Below, one piece after another: positions 13,501 through 22,800 of a stretch of DNA of 64,000 bases. The notes under the pieces are model-generated. The model had not been told where the DNA came from. It made no database searches and saw only the letters and a list, made by a program, of their open reading frames with translations. Made by a program: the position numbers and the translations under genes. This stretch comes from JAHDHW01 sp965277415 (GTDB lineage: Bacteria; Bacteroidota; Bacteroidia; Chitinophagales; Saprospiraceae): assembly GCA_965277415.1 (NCBI GenBank), contig CBDICS010000101.1, forward strand, positions 62,001-126,000. Direction: 5' to 3'. The stretch's first letter is position 1; each line of letters opens with the position of its first letter.

Positions 13501-13567
13501 CTGTTGTTGCGACTAAAACAAACACGGACTTTCTATTAATAAAAGTTGATGCCTTTTTTAATCCCAT
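1565..13567 (-). CDS. Giant secreted modular protein 1 (vWA, seven-unit repeat domain, GEVED, malectin, LamG, TSP3)
   Basis: The 4000-residue protein starts with an N-terminal hydrophobic segment (about 14-33). A von Willebrand A domain (about 56-246) follows with its MIDAS motif DQSGS at 69-73. Next come a CARDB-like beta-domain, seven blade-like units with the pattern SGDKT-x(4-5)-G-x-x-DYW (about 470-885), DUF11-like segments, a GEVED domain (about 1200-1375), a malectin-like domain (about 1390-1560), a LamG-like domain, a DUF6923-like propeller, a second GEVED, and a chain of TSP3 calcium-binding cassettes (DxDxDGxxD) separated by variable inserts. The end holds a PKD-like domain, an HYR-like segment and a final Ig-like domain finishing CTRSVTINAADF. 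No recognisable T9SS tail follows. It is probably a surface adhesin or matrix protein. The ATG at 13565-13567 is used because the upstream homologous ATG runs into TAA. Confidence 0.85.
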   Translation of the reverse strand: MGLKKASTFINRKSVFVLVATTVLLLLFELQAFSTFLAIITNNTTPESKAIEAPMTSTDCGLDLFLINDQSGSVDALENIQSRAFISALATRVNGLGIANSESRFSISEFAHTNTWYRYAFASAGANYTIALSDVLLYESAARTLSGGTSIYRAMQEARTAVSSNYVSGRTTPKVVVLMTDAYCFQIEGAALNIAQELKDDGFYIVVMAIGPATACTALNTIASPGGYFSAVDYQSLENDVINLTENIINSACGAPPFEYFYDLAVNITSFTASGCNTPPGTFSADFTVTNVGEIDFNANLKIAFYNRDPTSPSADHLITIDAGTQNITTGGGSYNGTITSLNLETTNLLYAVVNIDGALGINSVPLTYGLTTSQLNENTEKNTNNNFSSGTIRVDAGTCAPQAKLFMDVTNTGLICDGLLTYEVNVCNNGNADAKINPTPYVGAGFSLNDLNVIPNLASILNADKQQVFGGSLDELANASPGALETSDGNYLNVSRSSSGISGNKTSSSRGGIDYWIIKHDKDGNILWQKRYGGDADDVPTSMDNTTDGGYIIGGYSLSSISGDKTGASKGGEDYWIIKLNSSGNIQWQRTFGGTSNDNLTGIIQTSDGGYLVSGHSYSGISGDKTSTSFGQSDYWVLKLNASGNIVWQRIYGGSDPDIIPILIGLANGDYFMFGYSYSSISGNKTENNIGSSDYWAVRINSTGSIVWQKNIGGSGIDLISRGNTPYETSSGNILIQGYSSSNSGGDKSENSRGASDMWVIKLDGTTGALLKEKTIGGTGYDAPGSIKELPSGNFMLLGTSASNISGEKSESSKGSSDVWILEVDTDLNVLWDKTIGGTGGDGGRDFIYDVQDNSYQIFGYSSSGISGDKTVNSYGGNDAWTFRLKEFQVLEAGECASFQYTYDVSGTSSGTYDFSVGLEASSVSVIHQNPSIAPDINFNAGSATNLGGFDGTAHTSDDVVVVPTSSCPSGDLLSIAIDIPENTICEQGYTTARITITNNSGGTFSNIDLALNLTGTNTTYASEPYGFTNGLVLPSVNTYHPSYPAVSNALYNGSGTDTLDIYTLPNGISTFTIDLAIGTGLANLSAQLLNIPTGYNATNESNIGTDATGITGEVAPTISGTCPASISAATTTINFNYTVTGATSIQWASGTSGIFTNPNAAATNYTVNVFDIANGFVDVSIKGMTAGGCETVETCRVNITGVAYDYGDAPTTYDLGYNVIPVAAASTLLPDLYLGTVAPDTETNAQANIDATGDGSDEDAMDGVSVLQPSSGAVGFTLPVEVTNNSVSTAYLSAFIDWNEDGDFLDTLERSTIVTIPASSGLSIHTPVFDVPNITIPDSVFLRLRLSIDASAIEVPYGAAAQGEVEDILFAFCADIDGDNICEEDDIDDDNDGIRDVDECPAIYRFNVGGGAYTDTRGRVWSVETGLSGGNGAGTHSSDTVNLDSGNLPGSTTDDTPYISYRSAGSSSTFTYALPISNGNYRVIFHWRDCWPNGNGRKINIALEGINVITNYNPKSEFGDCVAGTRIFTTTVSDGNLDISFGGTGSPILYALEVFNEDCDTDNDGTPDYLDLDSDGDGCYDKIEASVTGFTTDGSVTDSLAATTAAEVGANGLDDDIESDDSQSATTAGSHSGNYTITQTNSGTNDFQDINIQIACPPTSCNINTVSNVEAVYTFETSTVIDVSGNGHHPSNTPGLTYSSDAVEGNISAGYNTSGIQLNDGTFLNNSFTYRSLSMFIKPSVLNTNQVLYDEGGSTNGMLLKLNSSGNLQLTVTESNTRRTASIAFPNDGEWHHVGFVYDGGSTNLAWLYLDGYPVDAVTGFNSRSGASNSGGLLAQFSTAADNGSGTRAYTGLVDDVAIYNIALTPKNMLDIADCVGDNFLTDFDPMNCPATAFQVQGLSSQWNSINLLTGDDTQSNDAHSSNLNAIGYNLIDNRIWGYNDAANDATLSVSVQKTDGTWNTQLIGPIAGLPTLTYNTGDIDENGVLFLTANALSGFYKVDLNPTSSTYLQYLGSTSFFGTFTSMQTADWAFNPVDGMLYGIRRTDVSSPHYLVQVNPVTGQVRSLGSSGATCSVWSGYGAVFFDADGFFYAYCNSTGNVYRLNLSTVPVVSNFSSSQTVLFTNSVSGLNLNDGARCASVELPIDFGDAPNSYNTSLASDGPRHLISNYDNVNHTSDLSLGKTVDYESGAKASTLADGDGMDDDGILFPILNPGETYNKSINLINTTGGNVYLNVWIDYNRDGDFYDSGEQLLNDQIVANNATSATLTFTVPAGASLGNSFARLRICNGSGDCNTITGSANAGEVEDYQIEINTPEICENGLDDDGDGLIDCEDPDCYLASNSGDTDTDADGIGDSCDLDDDNDGIRDVDEGLICLTFNNAIWVNNEDDQIIEISNINGTPTQTNVVTTSHSGWIGDIGFAPNGQLYQVRQNSNHLYRVNLSTGSVTSVAVIPFSDTDWDVNSVSFDENGLAYVGSSSSSEIHRINPENGTSSIWKTFSGNAAGDFIFLNGLVYIAWRPTSSSSNVRLYGVVIDDDNNYVSHQDLGKLPNNTFGLSSDGSGVLFGGTGSGNIFSFVPPTSSVGVISTTLLYDLTGGDQVYGLTSTVEAVGNGCQTVDTDMDGIDDHLDLDSDGDGCYDKIEAGVTGFTTNGSITDSLAASTAVEVGTNGLDDDIESDDSQSATTSGTYTIIQTNSGTNDFQDASVSIGCLVPEICGDGLDNDGDGLTDCEDPDCYLVSNTGGDDLDGDGVGDACDIDDDNDGVLDANESEDSFDPVTVLTQKTAQASGSGIGGLPSINIDIPQGSNENRALLLYFIAERDHTGDGTPNSYGDNYAINVPGSVSNYDPFTQDNMFTISSSSHSISASYNPVTNDFNYRYKTSLGLGELNAKYSIEYTIVYLLESDLDALCPSGFGNIDINFDLLGTNLPASGQDETLLGVIVLDNVKQGLASEQIFTEFSDGVGLGLNSTSSTLSALVDADHSPKSDFDGVLMLGHASNENLTNGSRYGYESIPGYNLVTDGQILNNAIPSNTYTYPGVSSEGDGFTYSLQFGLKKDITIGTSTSLSFYNSTSNTLIDNAGFSFIKIQSAVEETDGDGLPDHRDLDSDGDGCFDIAEAGVTGYTTNGSIRDSLAASTGLEVGANGLANNIESDDTQNATVNYTVVQTNTGVNDFQDASISTGCVEICGDGLDNDSDGLIDCDDPDCYLVSNTGGEDLDGDGIDDFCDIDDDNDGILDLNETARGIDPVRVLSQNTAQATGSGTGGLPSLSIEVPEGSNETRAILIYFMGERDHLADGSSGTFGDNWMVNDPGLNWDYNPLSQSDILTIAGPGGTLNSFYYGLTDRYSYYYNSVSNPDNAEVSTEYSVVYLLESQLDNLLPSGSGTLNIDFDLTDVQLPKSLQDETLLGAIVLDNVKQDPSANGAFENFARERSYDVDSSSDVLTATVDANAIPVSNFDGVIMLGLLSNESLTDGSGYGAQTIPNFETIIDGQVINNSIPANAFTANSEADGFSYSLQFGLNKDLTIGTQMSLNPHTSTGSNSVMSAIYTYFKVVSASEETDGDGMPDHRDLDSDGDGCFDVAEAGVTGFTTNGSITDSLAASSGAEVGINGLDNSIESNDTRSATTSGTHPGNYNIIQTNTGVNDFQDASISVACVEICGDGLDNDSDGLIDCDDPDCITSPTINLSLTTACVNEVITISSSDLGVGTTYSWNFGNNASPATASGIGPHNVSYTNCGSKTASLTVQRNSCSITVDSIITIQDTTDPVWDVAPSNLVLECNSSQNLNDSISLWLGNHGGGTASDNCNSFIITNDYTALSAACGTTGSTSVQFTARDSCGNTAMSTASISILDTEGPSISIVDDITVDCDNIPVAPSPTVADSCDTSPTLAYQEVTVYHPNANWRSTSTCDILHAISAVTYNNQGTPGDSSDDEMRFTLTVLGQNTSAGWSANVNGTLISGTYQRSYNFGPLLSGGSILSFTIIDDSDPACTRSVTINAADF
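1568..2620 (-). repeat. 3' repeat block of giant gene 1, distal part
   Basis: By eye this stretch is almost identical to 13827-14880 and 24432-25490, with only scattered substitutions and one 3-bp difference. It encodes the PKD-like, HYR-like and final Ig-like domains. Limits are approximate. Confidence 0.85.
3950..5530 (-). repeat. 3' repeat block of giant gene 1, proximal part
   Basis: This stretch is nearly identical to about 14815-16380 and 25420-26880. It encodes a TSP3 cassette, the ESEDSFDPV module of about 300 residues and another cassette. In gene 1 it is separated from the distal block by an extra, diverged copy of the same module (about 2620-3950) that genes 2 and 3 lack. Limits are approximate. 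Confidence 0.8.
9400..10380 (-). repeat. GEVED block shared by giant genes 1 and 2
   Basis: This region matches 20090-21060 almost base for base by eye. It encodes the beta-domains ahead of the GEVED domain and the GEVED domain itself (YDYGDAPTTYDLGYN onwards). Sequence on the 5' side of the block (the seven-unit repeat domain) is clearly more diverged between the two genes, so identity is patchy along the pair. Confidence 0.75.
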
Positions 13568-13605
13568 TTTAATTAATTATGAGTTGATGGTTTTCCTTAA
13601 CCATT
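12790..13605 (-). repeat. vWA-encoding 5' block shared by giant genes 1 and 2
   Basis: The vWA-coding sequence and the first bases upstream match 23440-24320 closely by eye, including the region before the start codon. A single-base length difference just upstream changes which ATG can serve as start in each gene. Confidence 0.8.
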
Positions 13606-13823
13606 TAGCTTTAATAAGGTGATTTACTTGAATTAATCTAGTATGTAAATCCTATAGTATTTCTTCTACAGAACTTAATACAGCAAAAGCATATCAAACC
13701 ACTTAAATCAATGGATTAATATGTTTTATGCTATAAACTAGATTTAATTTATGATTATAGAGCAAAACAAATGCCAAGAAGCTTATTATCTATTTCTGAT
13801 ATACCATAGAGCATGTTGGGGAT
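13568..13823 (-). other. Spacer between giant genes 2 and 1, homologous to the next spacer
   Basis: The part nearest gene 2's stop (about 13730-13823) is almost identical to 24335-24428, the spacer between genes 3 and 2. Compared with that spacer it carries about 75 extra bases around 13632-13710. The shared spacer shows that the array grew by tandem duplication of gene plus spacer. It must hold gene 1's promoter, but I could not pick out a confident -33/-7 pair. Confidence 0.7.
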
Positions 13824-16800
13824 TTAAAAATCAGCTGCATCAATCGTGACAGAACGTGTACAAGCAGGATCACTATCATCTATTATCGTAAAACTGAGTA
13901 CAGAACCTCCTGATAATAATGGTCCAAAATTATAGCTTCTTTGATATGTTCCACTTATCAGCGTTCCATTCACATTAGCTGACCAGCCAGCACTTGTATT
14001 TTGGCCTAGTACTGTTAAAGTAAAACGCATTTCATCATCTGAGCTATCTCCTGGAGTACCCTGATTGTTATACGTCACTGCTGATATGGCATGTAAGATA
14101 TCACAAGTACTGGAACTCCTCCAATTGGTGTTTGGATGGTAGACCGTCACTTCTTGATAGACAAGTGTCGGATTGGTATCACAGCTATCTGCCACAGTTG
14201 GGGATGGTGCGATAGGGATATTATCACAATCTACTGTGATATCATTTACTATGGATATCGATGGTCCCTCTGTATCTAGTATACTTATACTTGCCGTACT
14301 TACCGCTGTGTTGCCACAACTATCTCTCGCTGTAAACTGGACACTTGTACTACCTGTCGTCCCACAGTTTGCACTCAAGGCCGTGTAATCATTTGTTATA
14401 ATAAAGCTGTTATTACAATTATCCGATGCCGTACCGCCTCCATGATTGCCTAACCATAAGGAAATCGAATCATTTAGGTTTTGAGAACTATTGCATTCTA
14501 ATACTAAATTCGAGGGCGCTACATCCCATACTGGGTCCGTTGTATCTTGAATCGTAATGATACTATCTACTGTAATCGAACAGCTATTTCTTTGTACCGT
14601 CAAGGAGGCTGTTTTGCTTCCACAATTGGTATAAGATACATTATGTGGACCAATTCCGCTTGCTGTCGCGGGGCTGGCATTATTGCCAAAATTCCAGCTA
14701 TAAGTTGTTCCTACACCTAGATCGGAGGAGGAGATTGTTATCACCTCATTGACACAGGCTGTAGTCAATAATAAATTAAGCGTCGGACTCGTGATACAAT
14801 CTGGATCATCACAATCGATCAAGCCATCGCTGTCATTATCCAAGCCATCTCCACAGATTTCTACACAGGCCACACTGATACTCGCATCCTGAAAATCGTT
14901 GACGCCTGTATTCGTTTGTACTACTGTATAATTTACCGTTGCATTTTGGGTATCGTCACTTTCTATATTATTGGCCAGACCATTCGCACCTACTTCCAAT
15001 CCCGTAGAGGCAGCTAAACTATCTCTTATTGAACCATTCGTAGTATAACCAGTCACTCCTGCCTCCGCTATATCAAAACAGCCATCTCCATCTGAATCCA
15101 GATCTCGGTGATCTGGCAGACCATCTCCGTCCGTTTCTTCTACTGCGGATTGGATTTTTATAAAAGAAAATCCAGCATTGTCTATCAAAGTATTGCTCGT
15201 ACTATTATAAAAAGAGAGGCTTGTCGAAGTATCTATCGTAATATCCTTTTTAAGACCAAATTGAAGTGAATAAGTAAATCCATCCGCTTCTGAGCTTACA
15301 CCAGGATAAGTATAGGTATTCGATGGTATGGCATTATTTAGAATTTGACCATCAGTCACCAGGTTATATCCAGGAATGGATTCATAGCCATATCTTGATC
15401 CATTGGTCAAGTTTTCATTTGATGCATGTCCTAGCATCAACACACCATCAAAGTCCGATTTTGGAGAATAGTCGTCAGCATAGACCAGAGCACTTAAGGT
15501 AGATGAAGTACTATTCATACCTAAACCAAAGCCGCCACTAAATTCAGTAAATATTTGTTCGCTTGCAAGACCTTGTTTGACATTATCCAAGACGATTACT
15601 CCTAATAAGGTTTCATCTTGACCACTAGCTGGTAAATTAGTCCCTAATAAATCAAAATTGATATCAATATTTCCAAAACCACTTGGACATAATGCATCTA
15701 AATCACTTTCTAACAGATATACTATTGTATGTTCTATTGAATACTCTGCATTTAATTCACCTATTCCCAGGCTAATTTTATATCTATAATTTAAATCATT
15801 GGTGACTGGGTTATACGAAGCAGAGATCGAATGACTACTACTTGAAATAGTGAACATATTATCTTGAGTAAAAGGATCATAATTGGAAACTGAACCTGGA
15901 ACATTTATCGCATAATTATCGCCGTAACTATTTGCGGTGCCATCACCCGTATGGTCTCGTTCTGCAATAAAATATAGTAGTAATGCCCTGTTTTCATTAC
16001 TCCCTTGTGGAATATCAATATTTATTGACGGCAAGCCTCCTATACCACTTCCAGAGGCTTGTGCTGTTTTTTGAGTCAAAACCGTTACGGGGTCAAAACT
16101 ATCTTCAGATTCATTAGCATCTAGGACGCCATCGTTATCATCATCAATATCACAAGCATCACCTATTCCATCGCCATCCAGATCATCCCCCCCAGTATTC
16201 GATACTAAATAACAATCCGGATCTTCACAATCCGTCAAGCCATCCCCATCATTATCTAAGCCGTCACCACAGATCTCGGGGACCAAACATCCGATAGAGA
16301 CCGAAGCATCCTGAAAATCATTCGTCCCCGAATTCGTTTGAATAATCGTATAAGTACCTGAGGTAGTAGCTGATTGAGAATCATTATTTTCCAAACTATT
16401 CGCTAAACCATTATCACCATAAGGTCCTTGGGCTATAGCATTAGGAAGGTTTGTACTTGTATTTGGCCATCCATTTATTACGTCTCCAGCCAATAATACG
16501 CCTGGTACACCAGCCTCTACAGCATCGGGACAACCATCTCCATCAGAGTCCAAATCACAGGAGTCCGGAATTCCATCTCCATCGGTATCGACTAAACCAT
16601 TTCCCTCTTCTGTATCAGGAATTCCATCATTATCATCATCCAAATCACCTAAACATTGTGGTTTTTCAAAAGGTCCTGTTAAGTCAGCAGGCGTAAAGCC
16701 AATCGCAATCGCTCCCCCAACTAAATTACCTGTCGCTTTTTCAATTTGATAAATATTACTTCCTGAATTACCATAAAAAACGCCATTGGCATCGGCCGCT

Positions 16801-19800
16801 ACTTGACGAAAGCTTGGATTATTTTTAACTAGAGTAAAACTTTGAGTACTTATATCAAAAGTCCAATAAGTATTTGCAGGATTTCCTGGTCCTCCTGTTT
16901 GTCCATAAATGACTCCTGCGTCACCGTCGGGAATAACGATAATGTCTCCGAAGCCAGATTGTGAAGTTCTAAAATTGAAGCCAACAGAAAGTGCAGCAGT
17001 ACGAATTCCGAGAGCCGTTACAGATAGGACACTCTTCCCATCATCAGACATCTCCACTTCAAAAACATCCTCAAAAGCCCCCAAATAAGATAAGTTTTCA
17101 GAACCTAAATAATAGGTTCCATTCAAATATGCCGCTCCTGAGCTTTGTAGATTAGAGCCTGAGAAGGCCGGATAGGCAGTCAAATCTGCGATTAAATGAT
17201 GCGCATCAGACCCCGTACCTTCAGTCGGATCCCAATAATATATACTTGTTCCTGTACCATAATAAATGACATTATTATCGGGATTAGCTGCTAAAGAATT
17301 CAATCCACCAGCAACAAAGGGAGAGTTCGTTAAGAATGAACTTGCTCCTGTCTCTACATTTACTTCATAGATAATTCCTCCTGATAAACTTCCAGCAATG
17401 ATAGTAGAAGCAGTAGGTATTTCAGAACAATTTGCATCACAGATACCGTCTCCATCTTTATCTTCACTTGGCGGACAAGAACAATAAGGAGATAAGACAG
17501 TAGCATCCTGAAAATCATTTGTTCCGATACTGGTTTGTACAATATTATAACTACCCGTATGACTACCTGATGTAATGGCAGATTCTGTATCATCACTTTC
17601 TATATCATCATCCAAACCATTGGCACCTACTTCAGCAGCCGTAGAAGCAGCGAGACTATCAGTAATCAATCCGTTTGTAGTATAACCAGTTACGCCAGCT
17701 TCTATTTTATCGTAGCAGCCATCGCCGTCGGAATCTAAATCTAAGTAATCATAGACCCCATCACCATCTGTGTCACAAGGATTAAAAGCAAACCAACTAT
17801 GCGCGATATAATCACTAGGGTCACCGAAAAAATTAATGCTCAGACTACTTACCAATGCATCAGAATTGCTTACAAGTAACATATATTTATTTTCAATATT
17901 CCCTGAAAGATCAATCGCACCGGTACTAGAATCATAAGTACCTAAATTAAAACTGTTATCGCTAGTAATCGTTGATGCATAAAAATCATTAGTAGAAGCT
18001 GTTCCTGTTACTGTAAACGTTGCAGACTGGTTGGTCACATTAAAATTATCTACATCACCGAGTAAGTAAGCAATTTCTTTGGCAGGTATTGCAGGACTAA
18101 AAGAAATATTATAAGTGGCGTCTCCCAATTTAGCGTAGCGTTGATCACCACCATTATTATTTGTATAAAAATTAAATTGAGCATTTTCAAGAGTAGAATT
18201 AAATGTCTGAGTGGCTAGCCCTGTCCAATTGTAACTGACTGTTGAAGCAGTTGGTCCATTCCAAGTAGCACTCTGATTATTTGCCGTATATTTCACACAT
18301 TCATCCGCATCCCGTATCCCATCATTATCATCATCAATATCACAAATATCATTTAATCCATCTCCATCGGTGTCCGTTCCTGAAGAATCGGTACAAGGAC
18401 AATCCAATGTTCTAATCTCTGATTCTAAAGATTCGCAGCCACCTGCTGTGACCGCCCTAACTGTATAATCACCAGATTCTACTGGAGAGAAAATAGCTGA
18501 AGTTGCTCCTACAATAGCTATACCATCTAAATACCATTGATAAGCAGCAGGAATAGGCAGAACACTGGCTGTTAAGTCTCCTGAACAGTCTGTAGTACCT
18601 GCTATTATAATAGGCGAAACGCCTACGCTAAAATTATCAAATGCCAAAAATGAAGGTGCTCCACAAGATGGATGAAAAACAAAGCGATCATAATTATTAG
18701 TTGGGGCAATATATATAGTATACCGATCCCAACTATTATTTCCAGTAACCATAGCCGATTGTCCCAGAAAATCAACACCCGAAAGAATACTGGCATCACA
18801 TTGATTAAAATCATAAGCAGAAACATCCACACCTGTTCGAATACCATAAACCCTTAAGGCAGATGGGTTTTGTAGAGCAAAAGCAAGTGCCGGTGCAGCG
18901 CCATTACCAAAATCCATATAATGAGCATCAAACTCTATGCTATAGGTCGTTCCTGACTGGACTTCAGTTGCAAGCGTATGGATTACAGTCTCAACAGGAG
19001 CACTACCAACCCCATCATTATGAACAGCAAAATAAACTTTGCCATCACTAGGAGGTACATTCGTTAAGCCCCATGAGGCTGGCCATAATCCATTAGAAGG
19101 CATTACTTCGCAATTGGGAGGGTCAAATATCATAGCTTCTCCAGTCCCAGAAACTAATTGCCAATATGGAATAGCTGAGGTCAGGTTACTCAAACCGGAT
19201 TCACAGACATAATTTTCCATACTTGGATTAGAAAATATATTCCCATAAATACTACAATCTGTGTCTTCACAATCTATTGATCCATCTAAGTCATTATCCA
19301 CTCCATCAGTACAATCCGTTTCTGAACAACCGCTTATCACTTGTGCATTTTGAAAATCATTAATATTTAGTTGTATTTGATTAATTGTATAGTTGATCGC
19401 TGTGCTAAAGGCATCACTGACTTCAACATCATTGTCTAAACCATTTGTCCCTACTTCGCCACTCGTTGTTGCAATAAATCCATTGATATCCACCAATTCA
19501 TTATGTCCCGCTTCATTTGCATCAAAACAACCATCGTTATCGCTATCCAAATCATAATAATCAGGCGTGCCATCATTGTCGGTATCACAATCTTCATTAA
19601 ATACTTCTAATGCATATAATATCGGGGAGCCTGTCCCTCCAAAGTTGATATTCAAATTGCCATCCAATACAGTTGTTGTAAATGTCCGCGTACCTGCTAC
19701 ACAAGCACCAAATTCATTTTGAGGATTATAATTTGTTATCACATTAAGTCCTTCAAGTGCAATATTTGTACTTCTTCCATTTCCATTACTCCAGCAATCT

Positions 19801-22800
19801 CGCCAATGGAATACTACTCTATACATTCCATTACTGATAGGGAGAGCATAAGTAAAAGTACCAGAATTCCCAGCATTTCTATATGAAATATACGGCGTAT
19901 CATCTGTTGTGGATCCTGGAAGATTTCCATTATTTAAATTAACCGTACCAGAACTATGAGTCCCTGCTCCAATACCTCCACTCAAACCAGTCTCTACTGC
20001 CCATACTCGTCCACGCGCATCTGTATAAGCACCTCCTCCTACATTAAAACGATATATTGCAGGGCATTCATCAATGTCCCGGATTCCATCATTATCATCA
20101 TCAATGTCATCTTTTGCACAAATATTATCGCCATCAATGTCTATGCAGAATGCAAAAAGTTTATCTTCTACCTCTCCTTGTGCAGAAACGCCATAAGGTA
20201 CTTCAATCGCACTGGAATCTATACTTAGTCGCAATCGCAAAAACACTGAATCTGGTATGGTAATATTGGGCACATCAAAAACAGGTGTATGGATACTGAC
20301 TCCGCTACTTGCAGGAATGGTAACTATGGTAGACCTTTCTAAAGTATCCAGAAAATCTCCATCTTCATTCCAATCTATAAATGCACTTAAATAAGCAGTG
20401 GAAACATTATTATTAGTTACTTCCACGGGGAGTGTAAAACCTACTGCACCAGATGAAGGTTGTAAAACACTTACACCATCCATAGCATCCTCATCACTAC
20501 CATCTCCTGTAGCATCTATATTCGCTTGAGCATTTGTCTCTGTATCAGGAGCAACTGTTCCTAAGTATAAATCGGGTAGTAAGGTAGATGCTGCTGCAAC
20601 AGGAATGACATTATATCCTAAATCATACGTCGTTGGTGCATCACCATAATCATAAGTCACCCCTGTTATATTTACTCGGCAAATTTCAACTGTTTCGCAG
20701 CCACCTGCAGTCATTCCCTTGATAGAAACATCTACAAAGCCATTGGCAATATCAAAAGCATTTACAGTATAATTTGTAGTCCCCGCATTTGGATTAGTAA
20801 AAATGCCACTCGTTCCTGAAGCCCATTGGATGGATGTTGCGCCAGTTACGGTATAGTTAAAATTTATAGTTGTGGTTGCTGCTGAAATTGAAGCTGGACA
20901 AGTACCACTGATCGTTGGAGCAACTTCTCCGGTGATACCTGTAGCATCCATCCCTATATTACTTTCGTTTGTGGCATTATAACCCGTTGGAATATTGAGT
21001 AATTGAGCAGATAAATTGGCAAGACCTGTTCCTATTTCTAAATCTATTTTAAAAGTACTTGTGCCATTAGGTAAAGTATAAATCGATAAACTATCCATTC
21101 CTGTGCTAGAAAACAAGGCGTTTGTAACAGCGGGATAGCTCGTATGATAAATATTAATGGAAGGCAAAACTAGACCATTCGTCAGGTCGTAAGGTTCGGA
21201 TGCGTAGGTCGTTCCGGAGCCCGCTAAGTCAAGAGCCAAATCTATATTGCTAAAAGTCCCTCCTGTATTATTGGTAATGGTTACGGTCGCCGTCGTATAA
21301 CCATTTTCACATATGGTATTATCGGGAATATCCACATCGACCGCTATTAAATCTCCCACAGGACATGAAGATGTCGGTGCTACTGTTAAATCATCAGCAC
21401 TATTAGTTGCTCCATTAAATCCATTTAAACCAGTAAATGCTCCAAAGGCAAAATTATTATCTGGATAAATAATAGGACTGTTATCTGCTGTTCTTTGCTT
21501 TTCAGATGTTAAAGCTAAACTGAAATTATAGTTTCCTGCTACAACACTTGAAACATCATAAGTGTATTGCACGATCATACATTCTCCAGCATCCAGAAAA
21601 GCTCCTTCTTCAATGTTAACCACCCAATAGTCAGAACTACCTTGTGAAGGTTCCGATTTATCTCCACCAGCTCCAGAAGAAGATGTTCCTGCCAAAATTA
21701 AACTCCCATCTGTATTTTCTCCAATATCAAATAAATTTTCAGAATAAAAACCTCCTGAGCCTACCTGATTAATAAGGTTTCCAGAATTATCAATAGTAAC
21801 AAGCCAATAATCATTAGCGCCTTGATTACCAACCGTTTTATTTCCACTTATTCCTGAGCCTGAACTTCCTCCAAGCGCATAATTACCATTAGCCAATACT
21901 TCAACAGCTGCCAAACGATCGTCATAGGTTCCTCCATAATTATTTTGCCAAATTATATTTCCTGAAGCATTTAATTTTAACACCCAATAATCCATGCCAC
22001 CATAAGACGCTACTGTTTTATCACCACTAATCCCAGAATCAGAACTTCCTCCCAAGAGGTATCCTCCGTCACTCGTTTGAGCAATATCTCCAAAATATTC
22101 CAAGCCACTTCCACCTATAGTATTTTGCCACACGATGTTTCCTGAAGAATTAAGTTTTAATACCCAAAGGTCATCATTTCCCAAAGAAGGTTCTGTTTTA
22201 TTTCCACCAACTCCTGACCTTGATAAGCCCGCCAATATATATCCACCATCAGATGTTTGCTTTATTTCTGGATAACTATCATAGTCCGTTCCTCCTATCG
22301 TATTATCCCATACTACGCTCCCGAAAGCGTTGATCTTTACAATCCAGTAATCAAAGTTTCCTATAGCATTATCACTCTTATCAGCACCAGCATCGGCGAA
22401 TGCCATACCTGAAATAATGTAGCCTCCATCACTCGTTTGTGAAATTTTAGTTTGTGTATCTGTATTAATACTACCTATCGTATGTTGCCAAACGATACTT
22501 CCCGTTGCATTCAGTTTTACGATCCAATAATCATAACCGCCATTTGAATTCTCTGTTTTATTTCCACTTATACTTGAAGCTGCCGTTATACCAACAATAT
22601 ACCCGCCATCACTTGTTTGCTGGATGGAATTCAGGTGATCATCTGAATTGCCTCCTAAATCTATTTGCCAACTGATACTTCCACTAGCATCTAATTTTAA
22701 TACCCATCCATCGTGGTATCCGCCAAAATGGGCTACTGTCTTATCGCCGCCTATATTTGAAGTCGTAGCCCCTCCAACAATATATCCGCCATCTGTTGTT

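Noticed and set aside
18300..18370. Regularly spaced CATCATTATCATCATC-type tracts suggesting a repeat array or CRISPR
   Set aside because: They encode the Asp-rich TSP3 cassettes in frame; there are no uniform repeat-spacer units and no cas genes.
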